Shown here in pieces: positions 41,462-50,437 of a stretch of 64,000 nucleotides of DNA. A program made the translations under genes and the position numbers. The stretch comes from SGZJ01 sp949372955 (lineage in GTDB: Bacteria; Bacteroidota; Bacteroidia; Flavobacteriales; Flavobacteriaceae), in the NCBI GenBank assembly GCA_949372955.1, contig CASIAX010000026.1, positions 13,358-77,357 of the forward strand. Direction: 5' to 3'. Every line of letters starts with the position of its first letter. Position 1 is the first letter of the stretch. The notes below the pieces were generated by a model that saw only the letters and a program-made list of their open reading frames with translations, searched no databases and was not told the DNA's origin.

Positions 41462-43750
41462 ATGAAATGGTTTTTATCAAAAATAATATTTTTAATTCCA
41501 ATACTCCTAAGTTCTCAAAATAATCTCTCTGGAGTTGTTTTAGAGCAAAACTCAAGTAATAATGAAATTGTATTGCCAGGCGCTAATGTATACTGGCTAG
41601 ATTCTTCTGAAGGAGTCGTAACGGATTTTGATGGTAAATTTAATATTTCAAATACTGGTAATTACACAAATTTAGTAATTAGTTATGTCGGATTTAAGAC
41701 TGATACTATTCAGCTTAATGGTAAAGAATATTTAAAGCATTTTTTGAAACCCGAGTCTACCTTAGATGCGATTACCATAAGATCTATAGCTAAAACTTCT
41801 TCGGTTTCATATCTGTCTTCACAAAATATTATTAATGTTAGCTCAGAAGAGTTATTAAAAGCTGCTTGTTGTAATCTTTCTGAAAGTTTTGAAACAAACC
41901 CTTCAATCGATGTTAATTTTACTGACGCAGTAACAGGAGTTAAGCAAATACAAATGTTAGGGCTTACGAGTCCATACATTCTTATAACTTCCGAAAACAT
42001 CCCAACAATTAGAGGTGCTTCTCAAACATATGGAATGAGTTTAATCCCTGGAACATGGGTTGAATCAATTCAGATAACAAAAGGAGCTGGGTCTGTTGTA
42101 AACGGTTATGAAAGTATTTCAGGGCAAATTAATGTTGAATTGCAAAAGCCAAATACAGATATTCCATTGTTTTTTAATACCTATGCTAATTCCATGGGAA
42201 GATTAGAACTGAATACACATTACAATACTAAAATTTCTGAGAAATTAAGCTCTGGACTATATTTTCATGTAAACTCAAATAATCAACAAAATGATAATAA
42301 TTCTGACGGTTTTTTAGATAGCCCACTATCTGAACAAATAAATGTGTTAAATCGTTGGCAGTACACTAACCTTGAAAAGGGATTAGTTGCATTTCTTAAT
42401 GTAAGATACTTAACTGACGAAAAACAATCTGGAGAGCTTGATTTTAGTCCTATTTCAGATAGATTAACAACAAACTATTGGGGGAGTGAAGTCAATACAG
42501 AAAGATTTGATTCTTCGTTAAAATTTGGTTACGTAAATCCTGATATTACATACCAAACCTTAGGAGTACAGTTTGCCTACAGTGATCATGACCAAAATTC
42601 ATATTTTGGTCTTAATCAATATAATATTAATCATCAAAGTATTTTTTCAAATATTATTTACAACTCTATTTTAGGAGACACAAGACATAAAATCAAAACA
42701 GGTTTGAATTTTAATTCTGATGTATATAAGGAGAATGTTTCGAATGTATCCTATTCTTTATTGCCAGATGATAGTTCTTCGGAACCTATTATTCAGGGTA
42801 TAGATAATGACCGATCTGAAAAATCAATTGGCGCATTTTTTGAATATAACTTTGATAATCTTAGTAATTTAAATTTAACCGCAGGAATTAGAATAGATAA
42901 TCATAATAAAATGGGGACCTTTTTAACTCCTAGATTTCATTTAAGGTATACACCAGTAGAAAAATCTGTACTAAGACTTTCTTTTGGAAGAGGTAAAAGA
43001 ATGGCTAATATATTTGCTGAAAATCAAAACTTATTTGCAACCACAAGACTAATACAACTGCCTGTAGATGATCTAAAATCGGAAGACGCATGGAATTATG
43101 GTATTTCATTTTTACAAAATTTCAATCTATTTAATAAAAAGTCTGAAATAATCTTAGATTACTATTATACGGATTTTAATAATCAAGTAATAGTTGACTG
43201 GGAAAACCCTTATGAAATTAGTTTTTACAACCTAATTGGTAAAAGTTTTGCAGCTAGTTTTCAATCTCAATTTAATTATTACATAAATGAAAATGTTGAG
43301 TTTAAACTAGCCTATAAATTGTACAATGTTAAAACAGACTATGCTTCTGGAAGACTTACGAAACCAATGACTCCAAAAGAACGTCTTTTTATAAATTTTA
43401 ATATTAACTCAAATTTAAATGATGATGGGTCTCAATGGAAATTTGACACAACTTTTAATTGGATTGGTAAGCAAAGGTTTTCGAACAGGCTCACAAATAT
43501 CCCGCATTTTTTACCACTAAATACCGACAAGTATTCCCCTCAATTCTCTACAGTTAATGCACAATTAACCAGAGTGTTTTCGGAAAAATTTGAAGTATAT
43601 TTAGGAGTTGAAAATTTAACCAATACTAAACAAAAAAACCCCATAGTAGGGAGTGAAAGTCCATTTGGACCACGATTTGATACAACTTTTGTGTACGGAC
43701 CAATATTTGGAAGTATGTATTATACAGGTTTAAGATTTAAAATTTATTAA
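41462..43750 (+). CDS. TonB-dependent receptor, probably for copper
   Basis: A 762-residue outer-membrane receptor with a signal peptide (MKWFLSKIIFLIPILLSSQ) and a carboxypeptidase-regulatory-like domain (about 20-100, LPGANVYWLDSSEGVVTDFDGKF). The plug is at about 115-235 (VTGVKQIQMLGLTSPYILI, GAGSVVNGYESISGQINVEL). A barrel with FGRGKRMANIFAEN and the C-terminal YTGLRFKIY follows. The plug contains a Cys pair (Cys136-Cys137) in AACCNLSESFETNPS. A small secreted heavy-metal-domain protein follows after 1 base, itself with CxxC and CC motifs. Together these suggest uptake of copper or another soft metal. The metal is inferred. Confidence 0.85.
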   Translation: MKWFLSKIIFLIPILLSSQNNLSGVVLEQNSSNNEIVLPGANVYWLDSSEGVVTDFDGKFNISNTGNYTNLVISYVGFKTDTIQLNGKEYLKHFLKPESTLDAITIRSIAKTSSVSYLSSQNIINVSSEELLKAACCNLSESFETNPSIDVNFTDAVTGVKQIQMLGLTSPYILITSENIPTIRGASQTYGMSLIPGTWVESIQITKGAGSVVNGYESISGQINVELQKPNTDIPLFFNTYANSMGRLELNTHYNTKISEKLSSGLYFHVNSNNQQNDNNSDGFLDSPLSEQINVLNRWQYTNLEKGLVAFLNVRYLTDEKQSGELDFSPISDRLTTNYWGSEVNTERFDSSLKFGYVNPDITYQTLGVQFAYSDHDQNSYFGLNQYNINHQSIFSNIIYNSILGDTRHKIKTGLNFNSDVYKENVSNVSYSLLPDDSSSEPIIQGIDNDRSEKSIGAFFEYNFDNLSNLNLTAGIRIDNHNKMGTFLTPRFHLRYTPVEKSVLRLSFGRGKRMANIFAENQNLFATTRLIQLPVDDLKSEDAWNYGISFLQNFNLFNKKSEIILDYYYTDFNNQVIVDWENPYEISFYNLIGKSFAASFQSQFNYYINENVEFKLAYKLYNVKTDYASGRLTKPMTPKERLFINFNINSNLNDDGSQWKFDTTFNWIGKQRFSNRLTNIPHFLPLNTDKYSPQFSTVNAQLTRVFSEKFEVYLGVENLTNTKQKNPIVGSESPFGPRFDTTFVYGPIFGSMYYTGLRFKIY

Positions 43751-43751
43751 T

Positions 43752-44099
43752 ATGAGAAGATATATTTTGATTATTTTATTTATGCCGTTTATGATAATAG
43801 GGCAAAACAGTAATGCAAAGGCTAACTTTAAGGTTGACGGAGTGTGTGGTATGTGTAAAGTTAGAATAGAGAACTCTACTATCAAACTAAAAGGTGTAAA
43901 GTCATCTAAATGGAATGTAAATACCGGTCAAATAAGTTTAATTTTCAATGAAAAAAAAATTAAACTTAAAGATATACATCAATTTATTGCTGATTTGGGT
44001 CATGATACAGATAAAATTAAAGCTCCTGACTTAGCTTATAATTCTCTAGATGCATGTTGTAAATATAGAGATCCAGCAGTTGTTATGGATCATCAGTAA
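43752..44099 (+). CDS. Exported heavy-metal-associated (HMA) domain protein
   Basis: A 115-residue protein with a signal peptide (MRRYILIILFMPFMIIGQ) and one HMA fold, whose metal-binding motif is Cys32 and Cys35 in GVCGMCKVRIE. A second Cys pair (Cys102-Cys103) lies in the C-terminal extension LDACCKYRDP, and a terminal His (MDHQ) may also bind metal. Export to the periplasm plus tight coupling to the receptor gene suggests a periplasmic metal carrier that accepts the ion from the TonB receptor. Copper is the usual ligand of such motifs, but this is not shown by the sequence. Confidence 0.85.
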   Translation: MRRYILIILFMPFMIIGQNSNAKANFKVDGVCGMCKVRIENSTIKLKGVKSSKWNVNTGQISLIFNEKKIKLKDIHQFIADLGHDTDKIKAPDLAYNSLDACCKYRDPAVVMDHQ

Positions 44100-44183
44100 A
44101 AACTACTTTCTCCAAAAAATAGTTGACTAAATAGTATAAATTTAGCTATTAATATTTCTAATAATGAATATGAAATATTTTAG

Positions 44184-44191
44184 TATTTTTG
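44184..44191 (+). promoter_or_regulatory. Promoter of the zinc metalloprotease gene
   Basis: TATTTTTG is an exact match to TAnnTTTG, 25 bases before the ATG at 44217. Confidence 0.5.
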
Positions 44192-44216
44192 AATATAAAT
44201 AATTTAAAATTAGCTT

Positions 44217-46787
44217 ATGAAAACATTGAAGTTTATTGCAGTTCTATTTGTGCTTAGTTTAAGTACTAATTCCATTTTAGCTCAGGAAAAAAATAAAGAA
44301 TCAAGTGAAGATAAAAAAGAAGAAAAAACAAAATCTATATCTGATCTTACTAAATCTAGTAATAAAATTGAGGGATTATTTACTATTTTTCAAGACACAA
44401 TCAATGGTAAACTTAAAATGTTGGTTAAAGAGGATCAACTTAACAAAGATTTTATCTATTTCTCTCAAATTGCAGATGGTGTTACTGAAGCTGGAAGTTT
44501 TAGAGGCTCTTATGGGGATGATATAATTTTCAATATGAAAAAATATTTTGATAAAATTGAAATTATTGCACCAAATACAAACTTTTATTTTGACTCTGAA
44601 AATCTACTGTCAAGATCTCATGAAGCAAATTTGAGTCATGCAATTATATCAAGCAATAAAATTTTAGCTGAAGACAAAGAAAATAACACTTTTCTTATAG
44701 ATATTAATGATTTATTTATTTCTGAGAAATTTAAAAGAGTCAAGCAACCAAAAAGACCGAAATCCTCACCTAGTTCTTTTAGTTTAGGTAGTTTTGATAA
44801 AGAAAAGTCTAAGGTTTTACATATTAACAATTACCCAGAAAATACGAATCTTAAAACCGAGTACGTTTATAATAACCCTACTTTTTTAAATGGCGGTTCT
44901 GAAGCAGTTACAGATGCTAGATATGTTTCCATCCAGGTATTTCATTCTCTTATAAATATGCCAGATGACTCTTACAAACCTCGTTTTGATGACCCTAGAG
45001 TTGGATATTTTTTAACAATGAAAAATGATATGACCGAAACTGGTACTACTAATTATAGAGATATGATTAATAGATGGAGGTTAATTAAAAAGAACCCAGA
45101 TGCAAAAGTTTCCGAGCCAGTAGAACCAATTACATGGTGGATTGAAAACTCCACGCCAGTTGAATGGCGAGAAATTATTCGTGAAGGTGTTTTAGAATGG
45201 AATAAAGCTTTTGAGAAAGCTGGTTTTAAAAATGCCTTAGTTGTTAAAATACAGCCAGATAATGCTGACTGGGATGCGGGAGATATAAGGTATAATGTCT
45301 TACGTTGGACTTCTTCACCTAACCCACCTTTTGGAGGTTATGGCCCGAGTAATACTAACCCAAGGACGGGGGAAATTATTGGAGCGGATATAATGCTCGA
45401 ATTTGTGCATTTCACTAACAGAGTTTTTTATGATAAACTACTTGGTAACGCTTCCTCAAATATGATTCTTTCTGAGGATGATGAGTTTAAGGATTTTTCT
45501 AAAAAAGATAATTCATTTTACTGTTCGATGGGACATCTTATGCATGAGAATCTTTTATTTGGAAAATCTTTTTTAGAAATCTCTGGAGCATCAGATTATG
45601 ATTTAGATAGAATTGAAAAAGAAGGAATGAAATCATTAATAATGCATGAAGTTGGTCACACTCTTGGATTAAATCATAATATGAAGGCAAGTCAATTGTT
45701 TTCTCCTGCACAATTATATGACAAAGATTTTATTGAAGGAAAGGCCCTCACAGGATCTGTTATGGATTATGCTAGTATCAATCTAACTTTAGATGAATCA
45801 TTACAAGGTCAATTTTATGATATGTCTGTGGGTCCTTATGATGATTGGGCTATACAGTTTGGTTATTCAGAATTTAATGATGAGTTAGAAAAAGATGCTT
45901 TATTAGCAAGATCAACAGAGCCTGAACTTATTTTTGGTAATGATGCCGATGATATGAGATCACCTGGGAAAGCTATTGATCCAAGAGTGATGACAGGAGA
46001 TCTTTCTAATGATCAAATAACATATTCTGTAGATAGATTTAAACTTGTTAATGATATGATGACTAAGATCGTATTAAAGTTTAATGTTGAAGGTAATACT
46101 TACGAAGACTTACGAAGAGCCTATTATACATTAAATTCACAAGCAGCAAGAGCAGGTGATGTAATTTCTAGATTTATTGGCGGTGTTTATGTGGATAGGT
46201 CAATGATTGGTCAAAAAGGAGGAGTTAGGCCATACACTCCAGTTAGTCTTCAAGATCAGAAAAGAGCAATAAATGCACTTAAAACTTATGTTTTTTCTCC
46301 AAATGCATTTAAAGTATCTAGTGAAACATATAATTTATTAGCAAAACAAAGACGTGGTTTTGATTTCTTTTCTGGGCCTGAAGATCCAAAGATTCATGAC
46401 CAGATATTAGGTTATCAAACAAGAGTTTTGTCACATATTCTTCACCCAAATACTCTACAAAGAATTATAGATTCAGAGTTATATGGAAATATGTACAAAT
46501 TACCTGAATTTATGATTGATCTGAACGAAGCTATTTTCAAAGAAGATATGAATTCTAATGTCAATACTTTTCGCCAAAACTTGCAAGCTACATATGTTAA
46601 AAGACTGATTGATATGGTTTCTGGATCAAACGCTAGTAAATTTGAAGTACCGGCTCAATCAATGGCTCTTTATAATTTAGAAAAAATATTAAAAGACTAT
46701 AGAAGACTAAGTGGAGATATATCTACAGTTGCCCATAAAAAGCACTTAAAAACTTTAATAAAAAACACTTTAGATAATATTAAATAA
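44217..46787 (+). CDS. Large exported zinc-dependent metalloprotease
   Basis: An 856-residue exported protein: signal peptide (MKTLKFIAVLFVLSLSTNSILAQ), a Lys/Glu-rich linker to about residue 45, then a large N-terminal region of the type found in the Bacteroidota DUF5117/DUF5118 proteins. The metzincin-like zinc motif HEVGHTLGLNH lies at about 477-487, and a Met-turn candidate (SVMDYAS) lies about 35 residues later. The segment ITWWIENSTPVEWREIIREGVLEWNKAFEKAGF (shortened here to ITWWIENSTPVEW) is diagnostic of the family. No sorting tail is evident, so it is probably periplasmic. The substrate is unknown. Confidence 0.9.
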   Translation: MKTLKFIAVLFVLSLSTNSILAQEKNKESSEDKKEEKTKSISDLTKSSNKIEGLFTIFQDTINGKLKMLVKEDQLNKDFIYFSQIADGVTEAGSFRGSYGDDIIFNMKKYFDKIEIIAPNTNFYFDSENLLSRSHEANLSHAIISSNKILAEDKENNTFLIDINDLFISEKFKRVKQPKRPKSSPSSFSLGSFDKEKSKVLHINNYPENTNLKTEYVYNNPTFLNGGSEAVTDARYVSIQVFHSLINMPDDSYKPRFDDPRVGYFLTMKNDMTETGTTNYRDMINRWRLIKKNPDAKVSEPVEPITWWIENSTPVEWREIIREGVLEWNKAFEKAGFKNALVVKIQPDNADWDAGDIRYNVLRWTSSPNPPFGGYGPSNTNPRTGEIIGADIMLEFVHFTNRVFYDKLLGNASSNMILSEDDEFKDFSKKDNSFYCSMGHLMHENLLFGKSFLEISGASDYDLDRIEKEGMKSLIMHEVGHTLGLNHNMKASQLFSPAQLYDKDFIEGKALTGSVMDYASINLTLDESLQGQFYDMSVGPYDDWAIQFGYSEFNDELEKDALLARSTEPELIFGNDADDMRSPGKAIDPRVMTGDLSNDQITYSVDRFKLVNDMMTKIVLKFNVEGNTYEDLRRAYYTLNSQAARAGDVISRFIGGVYVDRSMIGQKGGVRPYTPVSLQDQKRAINALKTYVFSPNAFKVSSETYNLLAKQRRGFDFFSGPEDPKIHDQILGYQTRVLSHILHPNTLQRIIDSELYGNMYKLPEFMIDLNEAIFKEDMNSNVNTFRQNLQATYVKRLIDMVSGSNASKFEVPAQSMALYNLEKILKDYRRLSGDISTVAHKKHLKTLIKNTLDNIK

Positions 46788-46842
46788 TATAAGTTGATAA
46801 AATACATATATAGCTACTGATAATAGAGTCAGAGTATAGAAT

Positions 46843-46878
46843 AAAAAAAAGGCAATCAATTATTGATTGCCTTTTTTT
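46843..46878. terminator. Bidirectional terminator between the protease gene and groEL
   Basis: GGCAATCA (46851-46858) pairs with TGATTGCC (46864-46871) around a 5-base loop. Eight A residues precede it and seven T residues follow it. It can end both the rightward protease transcript and the leftward groES-groEL transcript. Confidence 0.88.
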
Positions 46879-46897
46879 ATAATATTAAATAATATAA

Positions 46898-48532
46898 TTA
46901 CATCATTCCTGGCATACCACCACCCATTGGAGGCATTGCGGCAGCAGGTGACTCCTCTTTAATATCAACAAGTGCGCATTCTGTAGTAAGTATCATACCA
47001 GCAACTGACGCTGCATTTTCTAAGGCAATTCTAGTGACTTTCTTAGGATCAATTATACCAGCCTTCAACATGTCTACATATTCCTCTTTTTTAGCATCAT
47101 AACCAAAGTCTTTTTTGCCTTCAGAAACTTTTGCTACTACGACACTTCCTTCTCCACCAGCATTGGCAACTATTGTTCTAATTGGAGCTTCAATTGCTCG
47201 AGACACAATTTGAATCCCAGTTAGTTCGTCATTGTTTTCTCCACTAAGATTAGCTAATACTGATTTTGCTCTAATTAAAGCAACTCCTCCACCGGCAACA
47301 ATACCTTCTTCGACAGCAGCTCTAGTAGCGGCAAGAGCATCATCTACTCTATCTTTTTTCTCTTTCATTTCAATTTCACTGGCTGCACCAACGTACAATA
47401 CAGCAACACCACCAGCTAACTTAGCTAAGCGTTCTTGTAATTTTTCTTTATCATAATCACTTGTTGTAGTTTCAATTTGAGCTTTGATTTGATTAACTCT
47501 AGCTTTGATATCGTCTTCTTTACCAGCACCGTTTACAATAATAGTATTGTCTTTATCTACTGTAACTGTTTCTGCTGTTCCCAGCATAGTTAAATCAGCG
47601 CTTTCAAGAGAAAATCCTCTTTCTTCTGAAATAACAGTACCACCTGTCAAAACAGCTATATCTTCTAGCATTGCTTTTCTTCTATCTCCAAATCCTGGAG
47701 CTTTCACAGCAGCAATTTTTAATCCTCCTCTTAATTTATTTACTACAAGAGTTGCTAGTGCTTGACCATCAACATCTTCAGCTATAATTAATAGTGGTCT
47801 TCCAGATTGAGAAACAGGTTCTAATATTGGAAGAATTTCCTGAAGATTAGATATTTTTTTATCAAATAATAATATATATGGATTCTCTAAATCTGCAATC
47901 ATTTTATCAGCATTAGTAACAAAATAAGGAGATAAAAATCCTCTATCAAATTGCATTCCTTCAACTACATCTACGTAAGTGTCAGTACCTTTAGCCTCTT
48001 CTACAGTGATAACTCCTTCCTTACCTACTTTGTCAAAAGCGGTAGCAATTAAATCTCCAATAGTACTATCATTATTTGCAGATATTGATGCTACTTGAGT
48101 AATTTTATCTAATGAATTACCCACTTGAGTGGATTGTTTATTTAAATCCTTAACAATAGCGCTAACAGCATTATCAATCCCTCTTTTTAAGTCCATTGGA
48201 TTAGCTCCAGCAGCAACATTTTTCAAGCCTTCTTTTACAATTGCTTGAGCTAAAACGGTTGCAGTAGTAGTACCATCTCCAGCTAAATCATTTGTTTTTG
48301 AAGCAACTTCTTTAACCATCTGAGCTCCCATATTTTCAAGCTCATCTTTCAATTCAACTTCTTTAGCTACCGTAACTCCATCTTTGGTTACCTGAGGTGG
48401 ACCAAATGATTTACTAATAATAACGTTTCTTCCTTTAGGTCCTAAAGTAACTTTAACTGCATTTGCTAATGCATCAACTCCTCTTTTTAAGCCATCTCTA
48501 GCTCCTACATCAAATTTTATATCTTTTGCCAT
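46898..48532 (-). CDS. groEL: Chaperonin GroEL (Hsp60)
   Basis: The 544-residue chaperonin subunit forms the ATP-driven double ring that folds proteins with GroES. Visible hallmarks are VTLGPKGRNVIISKSFG, the ATP-site DGTTTATVLAQAI, and AAVEEGIVAGGGVAL. The flexible tail ends in Gly-Met repeats (MPPMGGGMPGMM). Length is standard. It lies 20 bases after groES, leftward. I see no CIRCE operator in the region upstream of groES. Confidence 0.98.
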   Translation of the reverse strand: MAKDIKFDVGARDGLKRGVDALANAVKVTLGPKGRNVIISKSFGPPQVTKDGVTVAKEVELKDELENMGAQMVKEVASKTNDLAGDGTTTATVLAQAIVKEGLKNVAAGANPMDLKRGIDNAVSAIVKDLNKQSTQVGNSLDKITQVASISANNDSTIGDLIATAFDKVGKEGVITVEEAKGTDTYVDVVEGMQFDRGFLSPYFVTNADKMIADLENPYILLFDKKISNLQEILPILEPVSQSGRPLLIIAEDVDGQALATLVVNKLRGGLKIAAVKAPGFGDRRKAMLEDIAVLTGGTVISEERGFSLESADLTMLGTAETVTVDKDNTIIVNGAGKEDDIKARVNQIKAQIETTTSDYDKEKLQERLAKLAGGVAVLYVGAASEIEMKEKKDRVDDALAATRAAVEEGIVAGGGVALIRAKSVLANLSGENNDELTGIQIVSRAIEAPIRTIVANAGGEGSVVVAKVSEGKKDFGYDAKKEEYVDMLKAGIIDPKKVTRIALENAASVAGMILTTECALVDIKEESPAAAMPPMGGGMPGMM

Positions 48533-48552
48533 TTTAATTTTATTTTTCTAGG

Positions 48553-48828
48553 TTAAACAATTGCTAAAATATCTGTCTCTGACATTATTAAATAATCTTT
48601 GCCATCTAATTTTAATTCAGTACCAGCATACTTTCCGTATAAGACAGTATCACCCACTTTAACGGTCATTTTATTATCTTTTGTTCCATTTCCAACTGCC
48701 TGAATTACACCTTTTTGTGGTTTTTCTTTAGCTGTATCAGGAATAATTAGTCCTGAGGCTGTTTTTGTTTCTGCTTCTAAAGGTTCAATTAGAACTCTAT
48801 CTGCTAGAGGTTTGATATTTAATCCCAT
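48553..48828 (-). CDS. groES: Co-chaperonin GroES (Hsp10)
   Basis: A 91-residue lid protein of the chaperonin. The family pattern is complete: KPLADRVLIEPLEAETKTASGLIIPDTAKEKPQ (shortened: LADRVLIEPLE), the mobile loop TKTASGLII, VGDTVLYGKYAGTE and the C-terminal LIMSETDILAIV. It is the promoter-proximal gene of groES-groEL. A gap of about 96 bases separates it from secG, so the chaperonin genes may have their own promoter. Confidence 0.98.
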   Translation of the reverse strand: MGLNIKPLADRVLIEPLEAETKTASGLIIPDTAKEKPQKGVIQAVGNGTKDNKMTVKVGDTVLYGKYAGTELKLDGKDYLIMSETDILAIV

Positions 48829-48924
48829 TGTTATATATATTTATAATTTAGTTATTTAAAAACATAAATTGTGCCAATAGTTAATTACTGACAAACTTGC
48901 ATGTGAAAGATGTACTATAAAAAA

Positions 48925-49266
48925 TTAATTTTCTTCTACAGGAAGGGTAGTTTGTTGTGAATTATCAAAAGGTAATGCTTGAGTTTCTATCTCATCTGTA
49001 TTTAATGCTTTTGATTCTAGATTTTCATTAGAATTGTCGATTGCAAAGTTTGAAGCTAGAATTAATAACACTAACATAACCGCTAATGCCCATGTACTTT
49101 TGTCAAGAAAATCTGTAGTTTTTTTAACTCCACCTAGTTGTTGAGTACCACCTCCTCCAAAAGAAGAAGAAAGACCTCCACCCTTAGGGTTTTGAACCAT
49201 AATTACAACTACAAGTAAAAAAGCTACTAATACTATAAGAACTAAGAATATTGAGAAAGAACCCAT
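48925..49266 (-). CDS. secG: Preprotein translocase subunit SecG
   Basis: A 113-residue membrane subunit of SecYEG. Two membrane helices are visible (IFLVLIVLVAFLLVVVIMV and STWALAVMLVLLILASNF) joined by the SecG signature VQNPKGGGLSSSFGG near residues 24-38. The acidic, Thr/Gln-rich C-terminal tail after residue 75 is typical of flavobacterial SecG and is probably disordered. It ends a leftward run from miaB and lies 6 bases after the TPR-like gene. Confidence 0.93.
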   Translation of the reverse strand: MGSFSIFLVLIVLVAFLLVVVIMVQNPKGGGLSSSFGGGGTQQLGGVKKTTDFLDKSTWALAVMLVLLILASNFAIDNSNENLESKALNTDEIETQALPFDNSQQTTLPVEEN

Positions 49267-49272
49267 GTTAAA

Positions 49273-49905
49273 TTATTTTTTGTTTTTAATCTTTTTTATT
49301 TGGTCAGCAAAGAAACTACTTTTTTCTGGATATTTCAAACTTAAGATCTTATAAGATTCTATAGCTTTATCAAAATTTTGTTGACTCATATATATTTTAG
49401 CTAAAGTCTCAGTCATTAAAGCATCCTCTTTAAATATACTTGAAGATTCATAATCAATTTCAGTATTTTCTTCTTTGTTGGTGAAATTTATCTTTGGATT
49501 AGTTTCGATAAATTTATCAATTATCGTTGTGCTACTCTTTTCTTCTACTGACAAGGACCTGTTTATTGGCTTAAAGTTGGAAACATTTAGCCATTCTAAA
49601 AAAGATTTTTTTTCATCAATTACTGTTTCGGTATTGATTATAGATTCCTTAGTAATTATATTTTTTTTATCATCAATAGCTTCTTCACTGTTTATAAAAT
49701 CAAACAAAACATTTCGCTCCGATGAATAAGCAGCAGTAATTTTTAATTCACTATGAAACTTAAAGCTGTTGTTTTGCTTTAATGCCTTGAGGTAAACAGC
49801 TCTTGAAGACTGCAAATACGGGAATTCGTCAATAATTGATTTTAAATAGCTTATTTGTTTTTTACTTATTTTATTTGGATTCTTGAGTATTTTAGTAAAT
49901 TCCAT
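49273..49905 (-). CDS. Conserved hypothetical protein with C-terminal TPR-like repeat
   Basis: A 210-residue soluble protein without a signal peptide. The N-terminal third (FTKILKNPNKISKKQISYLKSIIDEFPYLQSSRAVYLKAL, in part) is helical and resembles half-TPR units. The middle is polar and low in complexity. The C-terminal segment from about 165 (ETLAKIYMSQQNFDKAIESYKILSLKYPE) reads as one tetratricopeptide repeat. It is found at this place, between lptE and secG, in many flavobacteria, which suggests an envelope-related role, but no function is established from sequence. Confidence 0.75.
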   Translation of the reverse strand: MEFTKILKNPNKISKKQISYLKSIIDEFPYLQSSRAVYLKALKQNNSFKFHSELKITAAYSSERNVLFDFINSEEAIDDKKNIITKESIINTETVIDEKKSFLEWLNVSNFKPINRSLSVEEKSSTTIIDKFIETNPKINFTNKEENTEIDYESSSIFKEDALMTETLAKIYMSQQNFDKAIESYKILSLKYPEKSSFFADQIKKIKNKK

Positions 49906-49918
49906 AGTTATATAATAT

Positions 49919-50428
49919 TTACCATTTAGCTAGTGATGCATTAAAAACATCTTGTGTGATTCTTTCAAATATTTCTTCAACAGCAGAATCTTTTTGGGAT
50001 CCAATAAGTTGAGAGCTTCCAGCATAGTCGTAATAGAATGAAAATCTTTTTTCGAAATCTGCTTCTTCATCATTTTTATCATAAAACCTGACATTAACAG
50101 ATATTGTTAATCTATTTTGAGCAGCTGTATTATTAGCAGTTGCAGTTGTTGGTGATATTCTATATTCCGTTATTTCACCTTCATAAATCAAATCTGCATT
50201 AGATTTAACTAAATCAAGACTGGTTTGGTTAATCAACAAATCTATTAAACTATTTGTGAAATCTCTTTCAATTCCTGGCTCTATTAGGGCAGCAGTATTT
50301 TGAAAGTAATTGACTTGGAAAGAGTTTGTTTCAGGAGATATAGAGGCTCCAGTTAAGGAATACTTAATACTGCATCCTAAAAACAGACAGCAACAAAAAA
50401 ATAAACTTATTAATTTTATTGGCTTCAT
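49919..50428 (-). CDS. lptE: LPS-assembly lipoprotein LptE
   Basis: A 169-residue lipoprotein. The signal sequence ends at lipobox Cys19 (CCCLFLGCS, after a run of three further cysteines). The mature part has the LptE pattern: YSLTGASISPETNSFQVNYFQN, then RDFTNSLIDLLINQTSLDLV, and YEGEITEYRISP. LptE plugs the LptD barrel that inserts LPS in the outer membrane. It lies 9 bases after the sigma-54 activator gene. Sequence conservation in this family is low, so the call rests on the lipobox, pattern and conserved neighbourhood. Confidence 0.85.
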   Translation of the reverse strand: MKPIKLISLFFCCCLFLGCSIKYSLTGASISPETNSFQVNYFQNTAALIEPGIERDFTNSLIDLLINQTSLDLVKSNADLIYEGEITEYRISPTTATANNTAAQNRLTISVNVRFYDKNDEEADFEKRFSFYYDYAGSSQLIGSQKDSAVEEIFERITQDVFNASLAKW

Positions 50429-50437
50429 TTAAATCAG

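Noticed and set aside
47505..47765. Open frames on the plus strand inside groEL.
   Set aside because: They are antisense shadows of a strongly conserved gene and have no features of their own.
48829..48924. CIRCE (HrcA) operator upstream of groES.
   Set aside because: No TTAGCACTC-N9-GAGTGCTAA-like repeat is visible in this region.
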